DNA of 64,000 nucleotides from Lustribacter sp965277075 (lineage in GTDB: Bacteria > Vulcanimicrobiota > Vulcanimicrobiia > Vulcanimicrobiales > Vulcanimicrobiaceae): contig OZ255707.1 of assembly GCA_965277075.1 (NCBI GenBank), positions 1,550,001 through 1,614,000 of the forward strand, written 5' to 3'. Positions 42,797 to 52,036 of this stretch are shown one piece after another. The position numbers and the translations under genes are program-made. The stretch's first letter is position 1. Every line of letters begins with the position of its first letter. The notes under the pieces were generated by a model. The model did no database searches. It had not been told where the DNA came from and worked only from the letters and a program-made list of their open reading frames with translations.

Positions 42797-45061
42797 GTGA
42801 CCGAAACAACGCAACTCCCCGTCGAACGCACGTGGCGCGAACGCTTCGCCGAGCTCGACGTGCGCGTCGACGGCGACGCAAAAGTCAGCGGTCAAGCGAT
42901 GTACACGAGCGATTATCGCCTGCCCGGAATGTTGTGGGCGGCCTTTGCGAACAGCCCCCATCCCCACGCGCGCATCGTCGCAATCGACACGAACGAAGCG
43001 CTGCGCGTCCCCGGCGTACGGGCGATCGTCACCGGTGGCGACATCGGTCCGCTGCGCTTCGGCCGGCGCCTCTTCGACCGGCCGGTACTCGCCTACGATC
43101 GCGTGCGTTTCGTCGGCGATCGCGTGGCGGCCGTCGCGGCGGAAACGAAAGAAGCGGCCGAAGAAGCGGCGCGCCTGATCGACGTGACCTACGACGAATT
43201 GCCGGGCGTGTTCACGACCGGCGACGCACTCGCCGACGATGCGCCGATCCTGCATCCCGACGCCGATTCCTATCTGTTCCAAAGCGCAACGCGACCGCCG
43301 CGCGCGCACGGCAACATCCAAGGCGGGACGACGCTGTGCAAAGGCGACGCCGACCTCGCGCCGCACTTTGCCGGCGCGCACCGTGTGTTCGAACATCGCT
43401 TTGCGACACCGCGCCAGCATTGCGGATATATCGAACCGCACGCGACGCTGGTATGGATCGACGCCACGGATGTGGTGCACGTTCAGTCGACGTGTAAGGC
43501 GCCGTTTCGGTTGCGCGATCAACTCTCGATCGTCACCGGCGTGCCGGCGGAACGCATCGTGATCGAACGCGCGTCGATCGGCGGTGATTTCGGCGGCAAG
43601 GGCATCGTCATCGACGAGTTCCCGTGTTTCTTCCTTGCCCGCGCGACGGGCCGGCCCGTGAAGTACGTGTCGAGTTACCTCGACGACATGCGCGCGATGA
43701 GCGTCCGGCACGCCTCGGAGATCGTGCTGCGCACGGGCGTCGACGCACAGGGAAAGTTCCTCGTGCACGAAGCCCACGTCGACTATGACGGCGGTGCGTA
43801 CGCCGCCGGAAAACCGGGGCCGTCCTTGACGCCGGGACAGCTCGGTTTCGCGACCATCGGGTATCAGGTGCCGCACGCGCGGCTCAACGTGCGCAGCATC
43901 TACACGAACACCGTTCCGGCGAGCCACATGCGCGCGCCGGCCGACGTTCAGACGGTCTTCGCCTGGGAATCGCACATCGATCTCATAGCGGCGGAACTCG
44001 GCATCGATCCGTTCGATCTGCGCATACGCAACGTGATGCGCGACGGTGACACGGCGCTCACCGGCGAGAGCGTGCACGCGCCGCGCGGACGCGACGTCCT
44101 GCAGACGCTGCGGCGCGAAAGCCGCTGGGACGAAGAGATCGTGCGGCCCGGACGCGGGCGCGGCATCGGGTTCACGTGCCGTCATACCGGCGGCGGCAAG
44201 ACGAAACTCACGCTGACACTGCATGCCGACGGTTCGCTGCGCGTCGTCACGGGCGTGCCCGATCAAGGTTCCGGAAGCGCGACGATGATCGCGCGCGTGA
44301 TCGGTGCCGCGATGTCGGTCGACCCGCAACGCGTCCAGATCCGGCACGAAAACACTGCCGAGGCGCTCAATGATCCCGGCGCCGGCGCAAGCCGCGTCAC
44401 GCACATCGTCGGCGGCGCCGCGCACAACGCCGCCGTCGCGATGCGTGCGCTGCTCGACGAACGGCTCGGCATGCGGTTAAGCGACGATCACTTCGTCGAT
44501 GATGCGCGGGGCCGCACGATCTCGTTCGACGAGGCAGCCGAACGCGCGTGCGCCGACGGGCCGCTCGACGTCGTTGGCGCATTCGACGGCTCGCATACCG
44601 ACCCGGCTCATCCGGCCGACTACAGCTTCTCGGCGTTCGTCGTCGACGTCGACGTCGACGTCGAAACAGGCGCGTTTCGCGTCGCGGACGCCGTGTTCGT
44701 TGTCGACGTCGGAACCGTGATCAATCCGATCGCGCACCAAGGCCAGATCGACGGCGGGTTCATCTACGGCTGGGGCAATGCGGTGCTCGAAGAGATGCCG
44801 ATCGAAGACGGACGCCCCGCGACGCTCAACCTCGCCGACTACAAGCTGCCGTCGATCGCGGACATCCCGCCGCTGCGTACCGTGTTGTTGGAACCGGTCG
44901 AAGCCGGCGGCCCGTTCGGTGCGAAGATGGCGGGCGAGTTGAGCAACGCTGCAATCGCGCCCGCGATCGCCAACGCGATTGCGCGGGCATCGCGCGCACG
45001 CGTGACCGAGCTGCCGATCACCGCGGAACGCGTCTACCGCACGATCGTTCGTAACGTGTAG
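42797..45061 (+). CDS. Xanthine dehydrogenase-family molybdenum-binding large subunit (orphan)
   Basis: This is the Mo-cytosine-dinucleotide-binding subunit of an aldehyde oxidase/xanthine dehydrogenase-type hydroxylase (754 aa). The first domain is seen in KVSGQAMYTSDYRLPGMLWAAF. Further landmarks are IGGDFGGKG, the substrate-channel region HMRAPADVQTVFAWE and PFGAKMAGELSNAAIAPAIANA, whose Glu is at the catalytic-base position. The GTG start is at 42797. The usual FAD and [2Fe-2S] subunits are not in the window, so electron partners must be encoded elsewhere. It probably hydroxylates the same heterocycle class handled by the neighbouring HyuAB proteins (inference). Confidence 0.9.
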   Translation: MTETTQLPVERTWRERFAELDVRVDGDAKVSGQAMYTSDYRLPGMLWAAFANSPHPHARIVAIDTNEALRVPGVRAIVTGGDIGPLRFGRRLFDRPVLAYDRVRFVGDRVAAVAAETKEAAEEAARLIDVTYDELPGVFTTGDALADDAPILHPDADSYLFQSATRPPRAHGNIQGGTTLCKGDADLAPHFAGAHRVFEHRFATPRQHCGYIEPHATLVWIDATDVVHVQSTCKAPFRLRDQLSIVTGVPAERIVIERASIGGDFGGKGIVIDEFPCFFLARATGRPVKYVSSYLDDMRAMSVRHASEIVLRTGVDAQGKFLVHEAHVDYDGGAYAAGKPGPSLTPGQLGFATIGYQVPHARLNVRSIYTNTVPASHMRAPADVQTVFAWESHIDLIAAELGIDPFDLRIRNVMRDGDTALTGESVHAPRGRDVLQTLRRESRWDEEIVRPGRGRGIGFTCRHTGGGKTKLTLTLHADGSLRVVTGVPDQGSGSATMIARVIGAAMSVDPQRVQIRHENTAEALNDPGAGASRVTHIVGGAAHNAAVAMRALLDERLGMRLSDDHFVDDARGRTISFDEAAERACADGPLDVVGAFDGSHTDPAHPADYSFSAFVVDVDVDVETGAFRVADAVFVVDVGTVINPIAHQGQIDGGFIYGWGNAVLEEMPIEDGRPATLNLADYKLPSIADIPPLRTVLLEPVEAGGPFGAKMAGELSNAAIAPAIANAIARASRARVTELPITAERVYRTIVRNV

Positions 45062-45064
45062 ACG

Positions 45065-46789
45065 TTACACACCAGCCGGTTCGATACCGCGTTCCCAGGC
45101 GGCGAGCGCCGCATCGAGGCGACGGGGATCAGCGCCATAGGTATCGATGGCGGCAGCGCGCGACACGTAGCCGTCGAGCACGTCGCGCGCGATTCGATCG
45201 AACGCCCGCGCGGCCGGTGCACCGAGTCCGCCGCCGCCCGCCTTGTCGATCTGCAGCACATCACCGCCGGCGAGCGCTTCGGCGCTGAAACGGCTCGGCA
45301 ACGAACGATCGCCGCTCGTTCCGTGCACAACGCACGCACCGAGCCCGCCGCTTTCCCCGCAATCGATCCCCGCTGCAGGAACGGTGTGCTTGCCGCCGCG
45401 CAGCGTCAGCGCCGCATGCTCCACGAGGATCTCGTATTCGCGAACCGGACCGAGACCGCCGCGCCATTCGCCCGCGCCGCCTGAATCGGCCCGCAGTTCG
45501 AAACGCCGCAGACGCGCCGGAAACTCGGACTCCAGAATCTCGATCGGCGTGATGCGGGAGTTCGACAGATAGACGCTCGCACCGGAGACCCCGTCCTTGC
45601 CGCTGCGCGCACCATAGGCCGAACCGATCGATTCGTAGAGCACGAACGCGCCGTTCGCGGGACGCCGCCCGGAGATCGTGAGACCGCCGCCGACGCCGCC
45701 GCTGCCCGCAACCTTGCGCGCCGCGTTCAAGCGTGTCAGCGCTTCGACGAGCGCCTCGGTGACGGCCATTGCGGTCGCCATGTAGTTATTGGTCGGCGCT
45801 GGAAAGCGGGGATCCAGCACCGAACCCGGGCGAAACCGTGTTTCGATCACGCGCGCGAGACCGCCGTTGTTCTCGATCGACGGATCGATCATCGCGATCG
45901 TCGCGTAGTAGCAGCAGCCGCGCACGAGCGCGGGCCGGACGTTGATCGGCCCGAGCGTCTGATCGCTCGATCCGCTGAAGTCGAACGCGATCCGGTCACC
46001 GCGCTTTTCCACGCGCACGTGATAGTGCACCGGAACGTCGAGCGCAACGCCGTCGTTGTCGACGAAACTCTCGCCCTCCGCCACGCCATCGGGCCACGCA
46101 GCAAGCGCAGCACGAACGCGAACCTCGGTCGCATTCGCCTTTTGCCGGAACACGCCGAGCAGCGTCTCGACGCCGTATCGTTCGATCGTGTCGGCCAGAC
46201 GCCGTTCGCCGAGCCGCGCAACGCCGATCTGCCCGCGAACGTCGCCGGCGACGAGGTCCGGCGTACGACTGTTCGCGCGCAAGATCGACTCGATGTCGCG
46301 CACGATCGTTCCGTCACGGACGTAGCGGACCGGCGGAAAATGGATGCCTTCTTGAAAGAGCTCGCGCGCGGTGCCGGATCCCGTGCCGGGCACCATTCCG
46401 CCAAGATCGCTCTTGTGGGCGATGCTGCCGCAGAACGCGACCAGCGTGCCGTCCCAGAACACGGGCGTCACGACGGCCATATCGACCGCGTGCGTCACGC
46501 CCGCGAGATACGGATGATTGGTGATGAACGCGTCGCCCGGCGCGATGTCGCCGAACGTCGCACGCACCGCTCGCACCACTTCCGGTAACGCTGCGACGTG
46601 CAAGGGCAGCACGACGTGTTCGCCGACAACATCGCCGCTGGCGTCGAGCAGCATGCAGCTCGCGTCTTGTGATTCGCGCACGATCGTCGAGTAGCCGGTG
46701 CGAAAGATGGCATCTTGCATCTCTTGCACGATGCCGGAAAGCCGGCTCGCCAGCACCTGATACGTGACCGGGTCGATCGTGGCCGTCAT
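45065..46789 (-). CDS. Hydantoinase/oxoprolinase family protein, B subunit (HyuB-like), without A partner
   Basis: This is a HyuB-type protein of 574 residues. It shares long identical blocks with the HyuB at 37996 (GYSTIVRESQDASCMLLDA and DAFITNHPYLAGVTH). Unlike the other two HyuB genes it has no HyuA next to it; two binding-protein genes precede it instead. It may pair with the HyuA at 39705, giving alternative B subunits. It starts inside the stop of the binding-protein gene (ATGA) and is convergent with the molybdenum hydroxylase (3-bp gap). Confidence 0.88.
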   Translation of the reverse strand: MTATIDPVTYQVLASRLSGIVQEMQDAIFRTGYSTIVRESQDASCMLLDASGDVVGEHVVLPLHVAALPEVVRAVRATFGDIAPGDAFITNHPYLAGVTHAVDMAVVTPVFWDGTLVAFCGSIAHKSDLGGMVPGTGSGTARELFQEGIHFPPVRYVRDGTIVRDIESILRANSRTPDLVAGDVRGQIGVARLGERRLADTIERYGVETLLGVFRQKANATEVRVRAALAAWPDGVAEGESFVDNDGVALDVPVHYHVRVEKRGDRIAFDFSGSSDQTLGPINVRPALVRGCCYYATIAMIDPSIENNGGLARVIETRFRPGSVLDPRFPAPTNNYMATAMAVTEALVEALTRLNAARKVAGSGGVGGGLTISGRRPANGAFVLYESIGSAYGARSGKDGVSGASVYLSNSRITPIEILESEFPARLRRFELRADSGGAGEWRGGLGPVREYEILVEHAALTLRGGKHTVPAAGIDCGESGGLGACVVHGTSGDRSLPSRFSAEALAGGDVLQIDKAGGGGLGAPAARAFDRIARDVLDGYVSRAAAIDTYGADPRRLDAALAAWERGIEPAGV

Positions 46790-47823
46790 CCGGCGACCCC
46801 GAAAATCGCGTTGAAGTCGCGCGCGTAGTCGGTGTAGTGGGCACTTTCAGCCGGATCGCTGATGACGAAGTGGATGTGCGGCCCCCAAATCGTCGGATTG
46901 TTCTTCACGTCGCGACGCGCCGATACGCGCCCGAGCGTCGCAGCGATCCACGACTGCGTGTCGTGGCTGAGCGTCCATTCCTCGAAGACGCGGGCGGCGT
47001 TCGGATGCGGGGCGTTCGCGGCGATGCCGATACCGTGCAGTTCGATCACGGTCGGATTGGGATTGACCTCGACGACGGCCAGCCCCCTCGCTTGATCCTG
47101 CGCCATCGAGTACCCGTAGGTGTTGATCGCCCCGGTGTATTCGCCCGATTCGAGCATCGTCTCGGCGAGCTGATGACTGTTCACCATGTGCACGCCGTTG
47201 GCGGCGAAGGCGCGCATGTATCCGTCCGCCTTGTCCTTGCCGAACGCTTTCACCATTGCCGCGTACCACTCGTACGAACCGCTGAAGAGCGCGAACTTGC
47301 CGCGCCATTCCGGCTTCGTGAAGTCGTACCATGTCTGCGGCGCTTTGAGGCCCGCTTTCTGCAACAGTTGCGGGTTGTACGCGAGCGTGTCGGTGTTGAT
47401 GAACAAGCTGGAATAGAAACCATCGTGGTCAAACGTGCCCGCCGTCATCTGTGCGTTTTCCGGTGCCGGAAACTTCGTCAGCAGATTCTGCCGCTTGAGC
47501 AAATCGATCTGAAAACCGGGCTCGTCGACGACGTCCGCGTGATAGCTTCCGGCGCGCGACTCGATCGCCATCCGGCTCGGCAGCACGTTGCTCTCCAAGC
47601 GCAATGTTTCGACGTGAATTCCGACCTGCGCTTGGAAGCGCTGCGCAAGGGATTGCATCTGCGGGGCGGTCATCGAACCATAGAGCGTCACCGTGCCCTC
47701 TTTGCGCGCCAGCGCGAGCAGTTGCGGATCGATGCCGGCCGGCGCGGCCGACAGGCGCGTCGCCGGCGCAACCGCCAACGCGAGCAACATGACCAACGCC
47801 CGCACGAACCGGCGCCGCATCAT
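46786..47823 (-). CDS. ABC-type binding protein, Fe(III)/polyamine type (AfuA-like), without permease
   Basis: This is an exported binding protein of 345 residues with an N-terminal signal (FVRALVMLLALAVAPATRLSA). The pattern ARKEGTVTLYGSMTAPQMQSL, then YHADVVDEPGF and WRGKFALFSGSYEW, is that of the iron/spermidine-putrescine-type binding proteins (SBP type 1 or 6). It lies between an NMT1-type binding protein and a HyuB gene with 4-bp overlaps at both ends. No permease or ATPase gene accompanies it. The ligand is probably organic, given the neighbours, but this is inference. Confidence 0.85.
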   Translation of the reverse strand: MMRRRFVRALVMLLALAVAPATRLSAAPAGIDPQLLALARKEGTVTLYGSMTAPQMQSLAQRFQAQVGIHVETLRLESNVLPSRMAIESRAGSYHADVVDEPGFQIDLLKRQNLLTKFPAPENAQMTAGTFDHDGFYSSLFINTDTLAYNPQLLQKAGLKAPQTWYDFTKPEWRGKFALFSGSYEWYAAMVKAFGKDKADGYMRAFAANGVHMVNSHQLAETMLESGEYTGAINTYGYSMAQDQARGLAVVEVNPNPTVIELHGIGIAANAPHPNAARVFEEWTLSHDTQSWIAATLGRVSARRDVKNNPTIWGPHIHFVISDPAESAHYTDYARDFNAIFGVAG

Positions 47824-48776
47824 CCGTTCGCCCCCGGTGCGAGCAGCTCGCGCGCGTCGAACGACGCGCTGATGGCGCCGTACTTGAACGCCGCGTCGAT
47901 CGGCGGCTGCAACAGTTTCGGATCGACGGGACCGATCGCCGTTGCGCGCGGCATGCGTGCGATCAAGGTCGTGTCGAGTTTGCTGAACGCGGCGAGCGAC
48001 GCGACGGAGAGCGCCGGTTTCGCGTTGATGAGCAGGCCCGACTCAGTGACCACGCGCCGGAAGCGCGCGACGACATCGGCATTTTTCGTAACATAGTCCT
48101 TCGTCGTAAACCACGCGGCCTGAATGAAGCGTTTGCCGACCGCGCTGAACGGATATCCGACGGTCTTCATTTTACCCGTGTCCATTGCGGCCACGAGAAC
48201 CGGTGTCGTCACCGTCACGGCGTCGATGCGATGCGCGATGATCGCGTCGGGCGCCGCGGCGCTCGGCAACTCGACGTACTTGATGTCATGCCATGCGCCG
48301 CCGGCCGCATCGACGAACGCCGCGTTCGCAATCGCGTAGAGATCGTTGAGCGCCGGCACCGCAACCGTCTTGCCGGGTAAATCTTTAGGACCGTTGATCG
48401 GGCCGTCTTTCGCGGCGAGCATTGCAACGATCGGGTGATCGGCCGTGTAGACCGCCGCACCCGCGACGAGAACGAACGGGAGGCCGCGCTGGTGCGCCGA
48501 GATCAACGAGACGACGCTCGACTTTCCGATATCGATCGAGCCGCCGGCGACCGCGGCCCCGACCGCGGCACCGCTATTTCCGCGCTCGATCGACACGTCG
48601 AGACCGGCTTTGCGGAACATCCCCGAATCGATCGCATAGAGCACCGAACTCACGTCGTCATCCGGCGCCGAGGAGCACCGGATCGGCACGAGCGTCTGTG
48701 CGCGCGCGACCGACGTCGCGGCGAACGCAACGGTCGATGCGACGAACGCACGGCGGGAAAACGCAGAGTTCGGCAT
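47820..48776 (-). CDS. ABC-type binding protein, NMT1/SsuA-like, without permease
   Basis: This is an exported binding protein of 318 residues starting with a signal containing RRAFVASTVAFAATSVARAQ. The fold pattern matches the protein at 37016: LYAIDSGMFRKAGLDVSIERGNSG, IGKSSVVSLISAHQRGLPF and DLPGKTVAVPALNDLYAIA align position by position. Both are encoded with HyuB paralogues, so the whole binding-protein/HyuB module appears duplicated. It is the first gene of a leftward three-gene operon, divergent from the cupin gene across 114 bases. Confidence 0.87.
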   Translation of the reverse strand: MPNSAFSRRAFVASTVAFAATSVARAQTLVPIRCSSAPDDDVSSVLYAIDSGMFRKAGLDVSIERGNSGAAVGAAVAGGSIDIGKSSVVSLISAHQRGLPFVLVAGAAVYTADHPIVAMLAAKDGPINGPKDLPGKTVAVPALNDLYAIANAAFVDAAGGAWHDIKYVELPSAAAPDAIIAHRIDAVTVTTPVLVAAMDTGKMKTVGYPFSAVGKRFIQAAWFTTKDYVTKNADVVARFRRVVTESGLLINAKPALSVASLAAFSKLDTTLIARMPRATAIGPVDPKLLQPPIDAAFKYGAISASFDARELLAPGANG

Positions 48777-48890
48777 GTTCGGGACTAGCGATGCGCGTGC
48801 GGGGCCGCCTGCCGCAGTCGTGTTATCAAGCGCAAACGGCGGTGTTATGAATCGGGCCGGAGGTCGGGTGCCGAACGCGAACGCTCACGC

Positions 48891-49427
48891 ATGCCGTACA
48901 CGCTCGATGCCTTTTGCGCCGATTTGCGCGCCGCCGTGACGGCGCGCGGTCTCGACGGTCTGCCGGACGTCGCCGCGTCCCTGCACCGGCTGCTCGCGAA
49001 TCCGGAATTCGTCGCGGCGACCTTTACCGAATCGATGCCGCCCGGAAAACGTCAACTCGCGCACGACGAAGAAACGGGCGCATACGTGCTCGCTCACGTC
49101 CACCCGCCGAGTCGCGACGGCGCCCCGCACACGCATGGGGAGTCGTGGGCGGTCTACGGTACGGCGCGCGGCGCGACCGCTATGACCGAGTACCGCCGCG
49201 TCGACGACGGTAACCCCGAGGGCACCGCGCTCGCGGTCGCCGAGCGCTACACGCTCGGCCCGGGCGATACTCGCGCCTATCACTCCGGCGCCATCCACTC
49301 GACTGCCCACGCCGAACCGACATGGGTCATTCGGGTGACCGGCGCCAATCTCGATGAGCTTCCGCGGTACCGGTTTGACCCCAAACAGGACCGGCTCGTC
49401 ATGAGCGAAGCTGAGGCAGTCGGCTGA
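48891..49427 (+). CDS. Cupin-type metalloenzyme, thiol dioxygenase-like
   Basis: This is a double-stranded beta-helix protein of 178 residues. The first cupin motif is seen as APHTHGESWAVYGTARG, with His ligands HTH and a downstream Glu. The second is in GPGDTRAYHSGAIHST. This resembles predicted metal-dependent enzymes (COG5553) and cysteine/thiol dioxygenases. It precedes the sulfite reductase gene by about 100 bases in the same direction, which suggests a sulfur-related role such as thiol oxidation; the substrate is not shown by the sequence. Confidence 0.75.
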   Translation: MPYTLDAFCADLRAAVTARGLDGLPDVAASLHRLLANPEFVAATFTESMPPGKRQLAHDEETGAYVLAHVHPPSRDGAPHTHGESWAVYGTARGATAMTEYRRVDDGNPEGTALAVAERYTLGPGDTRAYHSGAIHSTAHAEPTWVIRVTGANLDELPRYRFDPKQDRLVMSEAEAVG

Positions 49428-49533
49428 AAAACTGAAACCGTTCGGCTTCGCTCGTCGTTTGAGCGCAAGTGGACTGGCCGTGGTATGGCCGGCGGTCGAA
49501 TGGGAGTTTTTCGTTGTTGACCTGGATAGCCCC

Positions 49534-51195
49534 GTGAGCAAGCTCGACGTCGAGGCGCTCAAGCGCGATAGCCACGGCCTGCGGGGCGAGCTTCCTGAAG
49601 AGCTGGCGGCCACGACCGATCATTTCGGCGAAGGCTCCGTCCAATTGCTGAAGTTCCACGGTATCTATCAGCAGGACGACCGCGACGCCCGGAAAGGTGC
49701 CCGGGATACCGGCGCCGGCAAAGACTTCAGCTTCATGATCCGCACCAAGAGCCCGGGCGGATTTTTGCCTGCGCCGTTCTATCTCGCGGTCGACCGGCTG
49801 ACCGACGACTTCGGGAACGGCACGATTCGGGTCACGACCCGCGGAGCGCTGCAGCTGCACGGCATCCGCAAAGACAATCTCAAGGACGTCATCGCGCAGA
49901 TCAACGATCAGCTCGGTTCGACGCTCGGCGCGTGCGGCGATATCAACCGGAACGTCATGGCGCCGGCGTTTCCGTATGCGAGCGCGCCGTACGTCGCCGC
50001 CCGCGAGGCCGCCGGGGCGATCGCCGATCTGCTCACGCCGCGTGCGACGGCATATTACGAAGTGTGGCAGGACGACGAACTCGTGCACACGAGCCAAGAG
50101 CCGGGCGCCGACGAACCGATCTACGGCGCGACGTTCCTGCCGCGCAAATTCAAGATCGCGGCCACCGCGCCGGGGGACAATACCGTCGACATCTACACCA
50201 ACGACGTCGGCGTCGTTCCGTTGGTCATGCCGGACGGCACGGTCGAGGGCTACGACATCACGGTCGGCGGCGGCCTCGGCATGACGCATGGCAAGCACGC
50301 GACGTTTCCGCGCTTGGCCGACGAGTTCGCGTACGTTCCGCGGCAGCGCATGCTCGACACCGTGCGCGCGATCGTCATCGTGCAGCGCGACAACGGCGAC
50401 CGCACGAACCGCAAGCACGCGCGCCTGAAGTATCTGATCGCCGACCGCGGCATCGCCTGGTTTCGCGCCGAGGTCGAACGCGTTGCCGGCTTCGCGCTCG
50501 AACCGTGGCGGCCGTTGCCCGCCTGGCACATTCCGCAACCGCGCGGCTGGACGGAGCAGGGCCAGGGGCGCTGGTTCTACGCGCTCGACATTCTCAGCGG
50601 CCGTGTACGAGATAACGGCACGGTCAAAATCAAGACGGCGTTACGCGAGATCGTCGCTGAAACCGGGCGCAATCTCATCGCGACGCCGAATCAGAATCTG
50701 CTGATCGCGGACGTCGACGACGCGCAGCGCGCCGCGATCGACGCGATCTTGGCGCGCAACGGCGTGGTCGATTCCGCCGACGCGTTCGAGCGCAACGCGA
50801 TGGCATGTCCGGCGTTGCCGACATGTGGGCTCGCGCTCGCGGAGGCCGAGCGCGTCTTACCCGCGTTGCTCGACGACATCCGCGCGGCATGGAATGCGGC
50901 CGGCCTGCACGACGGCGCACCGACGATTCGCATGACCGGCTGTCCGAACAGTTGCGCGCGTCCCACGATGGGCGAGATCGGGATCATCGGGCTGAGCGCC
51001 GATAGTTATCATATCTACGTCGGCGGCACGCCGGCATCGACGCGCTTGAATACCGTCTACCGCGAAAAGGTGCGGAGCGCCGAGATCGCCGGCGTCCTCG
51101 CCCCGCTCTTCAACGCGTATGCCGAGGATCGCCGGCCCGGCGAATCGTTCGGCGATTTCAGTCTTCGGTTCCATACCGAAAGGATCGCTTCGTGA
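49534..51195 (+). CDS. sir: Siroheme sulfite/nitrite reductase, hemoprotein
   Basis: This assimilatory siroheme/[4Fe-4S] reductase (553 aa) converts sulfite to sulfide by six-electron transfer. The cluster ligands are in ACPALPTCGLAL and TGCPNSCARP, and RVTTRGALQLHGI and TRKHARLKYLI-like segments (NRKHARLKYLIAD) supply siroheme-binding basic residues. The N-terminus from GTG 49534 (SKLDVEALKRDSHGLRG) matches sulfite reductases better than nitrite reductases. An earlier in-frame TTG (49459) is less likely. It overlaps the PhnD-like gene start by GTGA, so the reductase and the importer are made together. Confidence 0.9.
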   Translation: MSKLDVEALKRDSHGLRGELPEELAATTDHFGEGSVQLLKFHGIYQQDDRDARKGARDTGAGKDFSFMIRTKSPGGFLPAPFYLAVDRLTDDFGNGTIRVTTRGALQLHGIRKDNLKDVIAQINDQLGSTLGACGDINRNVMAPAFPYASAPYVAAREAAGAIADLLTPRATAYYEVWQDDELVHTSQEPGADEPIYGATFLPRKFKIAATAPGDNTVDIYTNDVGVVPLVMPDGTVEGYDITVGGGLGMTHGKHATFPRLADEFAYVPRQRMLDTVRAIVIVQRDNGDRTNRKHARLKYLIADRGIAWFRAEVERVAGFALEPWRPLPAWHIPQPRGWTEQGQGRWFYALDILSGRVRDNGTVKIKTALREIVAETGRNLIATPNQNLLIADVDDAQRAAIDAILARNGVVDSADAFERNAMACPALPTCGLALAEAERVLPALLDDIRAAWNAAGLHDGAPTIRMTGCPNSCARPTMGEIGIIGLSADSYHIYVGGTPASTRLNTVYREKVRSAEIAGVLAPLFNAYAEDRRPGESFGDFSLRFHTERIAS

Positions 51196-52034
51196 GCCTC
51201 ACCCGTCGTGCGTTCGTTGCCGGCGCTGCTGCTTTTTCCAGCATCGCCTTCCTGCCGCGCATCGGCCGGGCGGCCGACGATCTGCACGTCGCGTTCATCC
51301 CCGAAGTCGCGACGACGGCGGACTCGATCAGCGCGAAACAGCCGTTCATCGACTGGCTCTCGAAAGCGACGGGCCGCAACGTCAAGCTGATCGTCCCGAC
51401 GAACTACGCCGCGACGGTCGAAGCGATCGGCAACGGCAGTTCCGACCTCGCGCATTTCGGCGGCCTCGCGTTCTTGAAAGCGCAGGCGCGCTACGGCGCG
51501 CAACCGATCGTGCAACGCGTCGAAGATCGCGCGTTCCATGCCCTCTTCATCACTGGTTCACCCGACGTCAAAACGTTCGCGGACGTGCGCGGCAAGACGT
51601 TCGCGTTCGGCGACGTGATCTCAACCTCGGGGCATTTGATTCCGGCTAAGGAGCTCTCCGAAGCCGGCGTCGACCCGAACAAAGACATCACCGCGCGCTT
51701 CAGCGGCAATCACACGAACACCGCGATCGCCGTCAACGCAGGACAAGTCGTCGCCGGCGCGCTGGACGAGACGGTCTATCACAAAATGGTCGGCGACAAA
51801 ACGATCGATGCAACGAAAGCGCGCGTGTTTCGCACGAGCGCTCCGTTCGTCGACTACTGCTGGGCGGCCGGCAAGACCCTCGACACGGCGACGCAGGCGT
51901 CGATCCGAAGTGCGTTTCTCAACCTCAAGGACGGCCCCGTGATGACGTTGCTGCGCGGCACGACGTACGTGCCGGCGACCAATGCCGAATACGAGAATCT
52001 GCGAACGGTCGCGCAGAAACTGCAGCTCTTGTAG
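51192..52034 (+). CDS. phnD: PhnD-type ABC binding protein
   Basis: This is a phosphonate/phosphite-type periplasmic binding protein of 280 residues. It has a twin-arginine-like signal (TRRAFVAGAAAFSSIAFLP), then LHVAFIPEVATTADSI, HFGGLAFLKAQARYGAQPI and the helix GDVISTSGHLIPAKEL typical of PhnD. The GTG start overlaps the sulfite reductase stop. The ATPase gene follows 2 bases later. Despite the family name, the link to sulfite reductase suggests that the transported compound could be a sulfur source; this is inference. Confidence 0.88.
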   Translation: MSLTRRAFVAGAAAFSSIAFLPRIGRAADDLHVAFIPEVATTADSISAKQPFIDWLSKATGRNVKLIVPTNYAATVEAIGNGSSDLAHFGGLAFLKAQARYGAQPIVQRVEDRAFHALFITGSPDVKTFADVRGKTFAFGDVISTSGHLIPAKELSEAGVDPNKDITARFSGNHTNTAIAVNAGQVVAGALDETVYHKMVGDKTIDATKARVFRTSAPFVDYCWAAGKTLDTATQASIRSAFLNLKDGPVMTLLRGTTYVPATNAEYENLRTVAQKLQLL

Positions 52035-52036
52035 AC

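Noticed and set aside
41912..44425. A very long antisense frame (more than 800 codons) opposite the LysR and molybdenum hydroxylase genes.
   Set aside because: It is Arg/Asp/His-rich without any domain, and it runs across two well-supported genes on the other strand. High GC removes stop codons in shadow frames, which explains its length.
49399..50538. A frame of 379 codons antisense to the sulfite reductase.
   Set aside because: It has no domain pattern, and the plus-strand gene has complete siroheme and cluster motifs.
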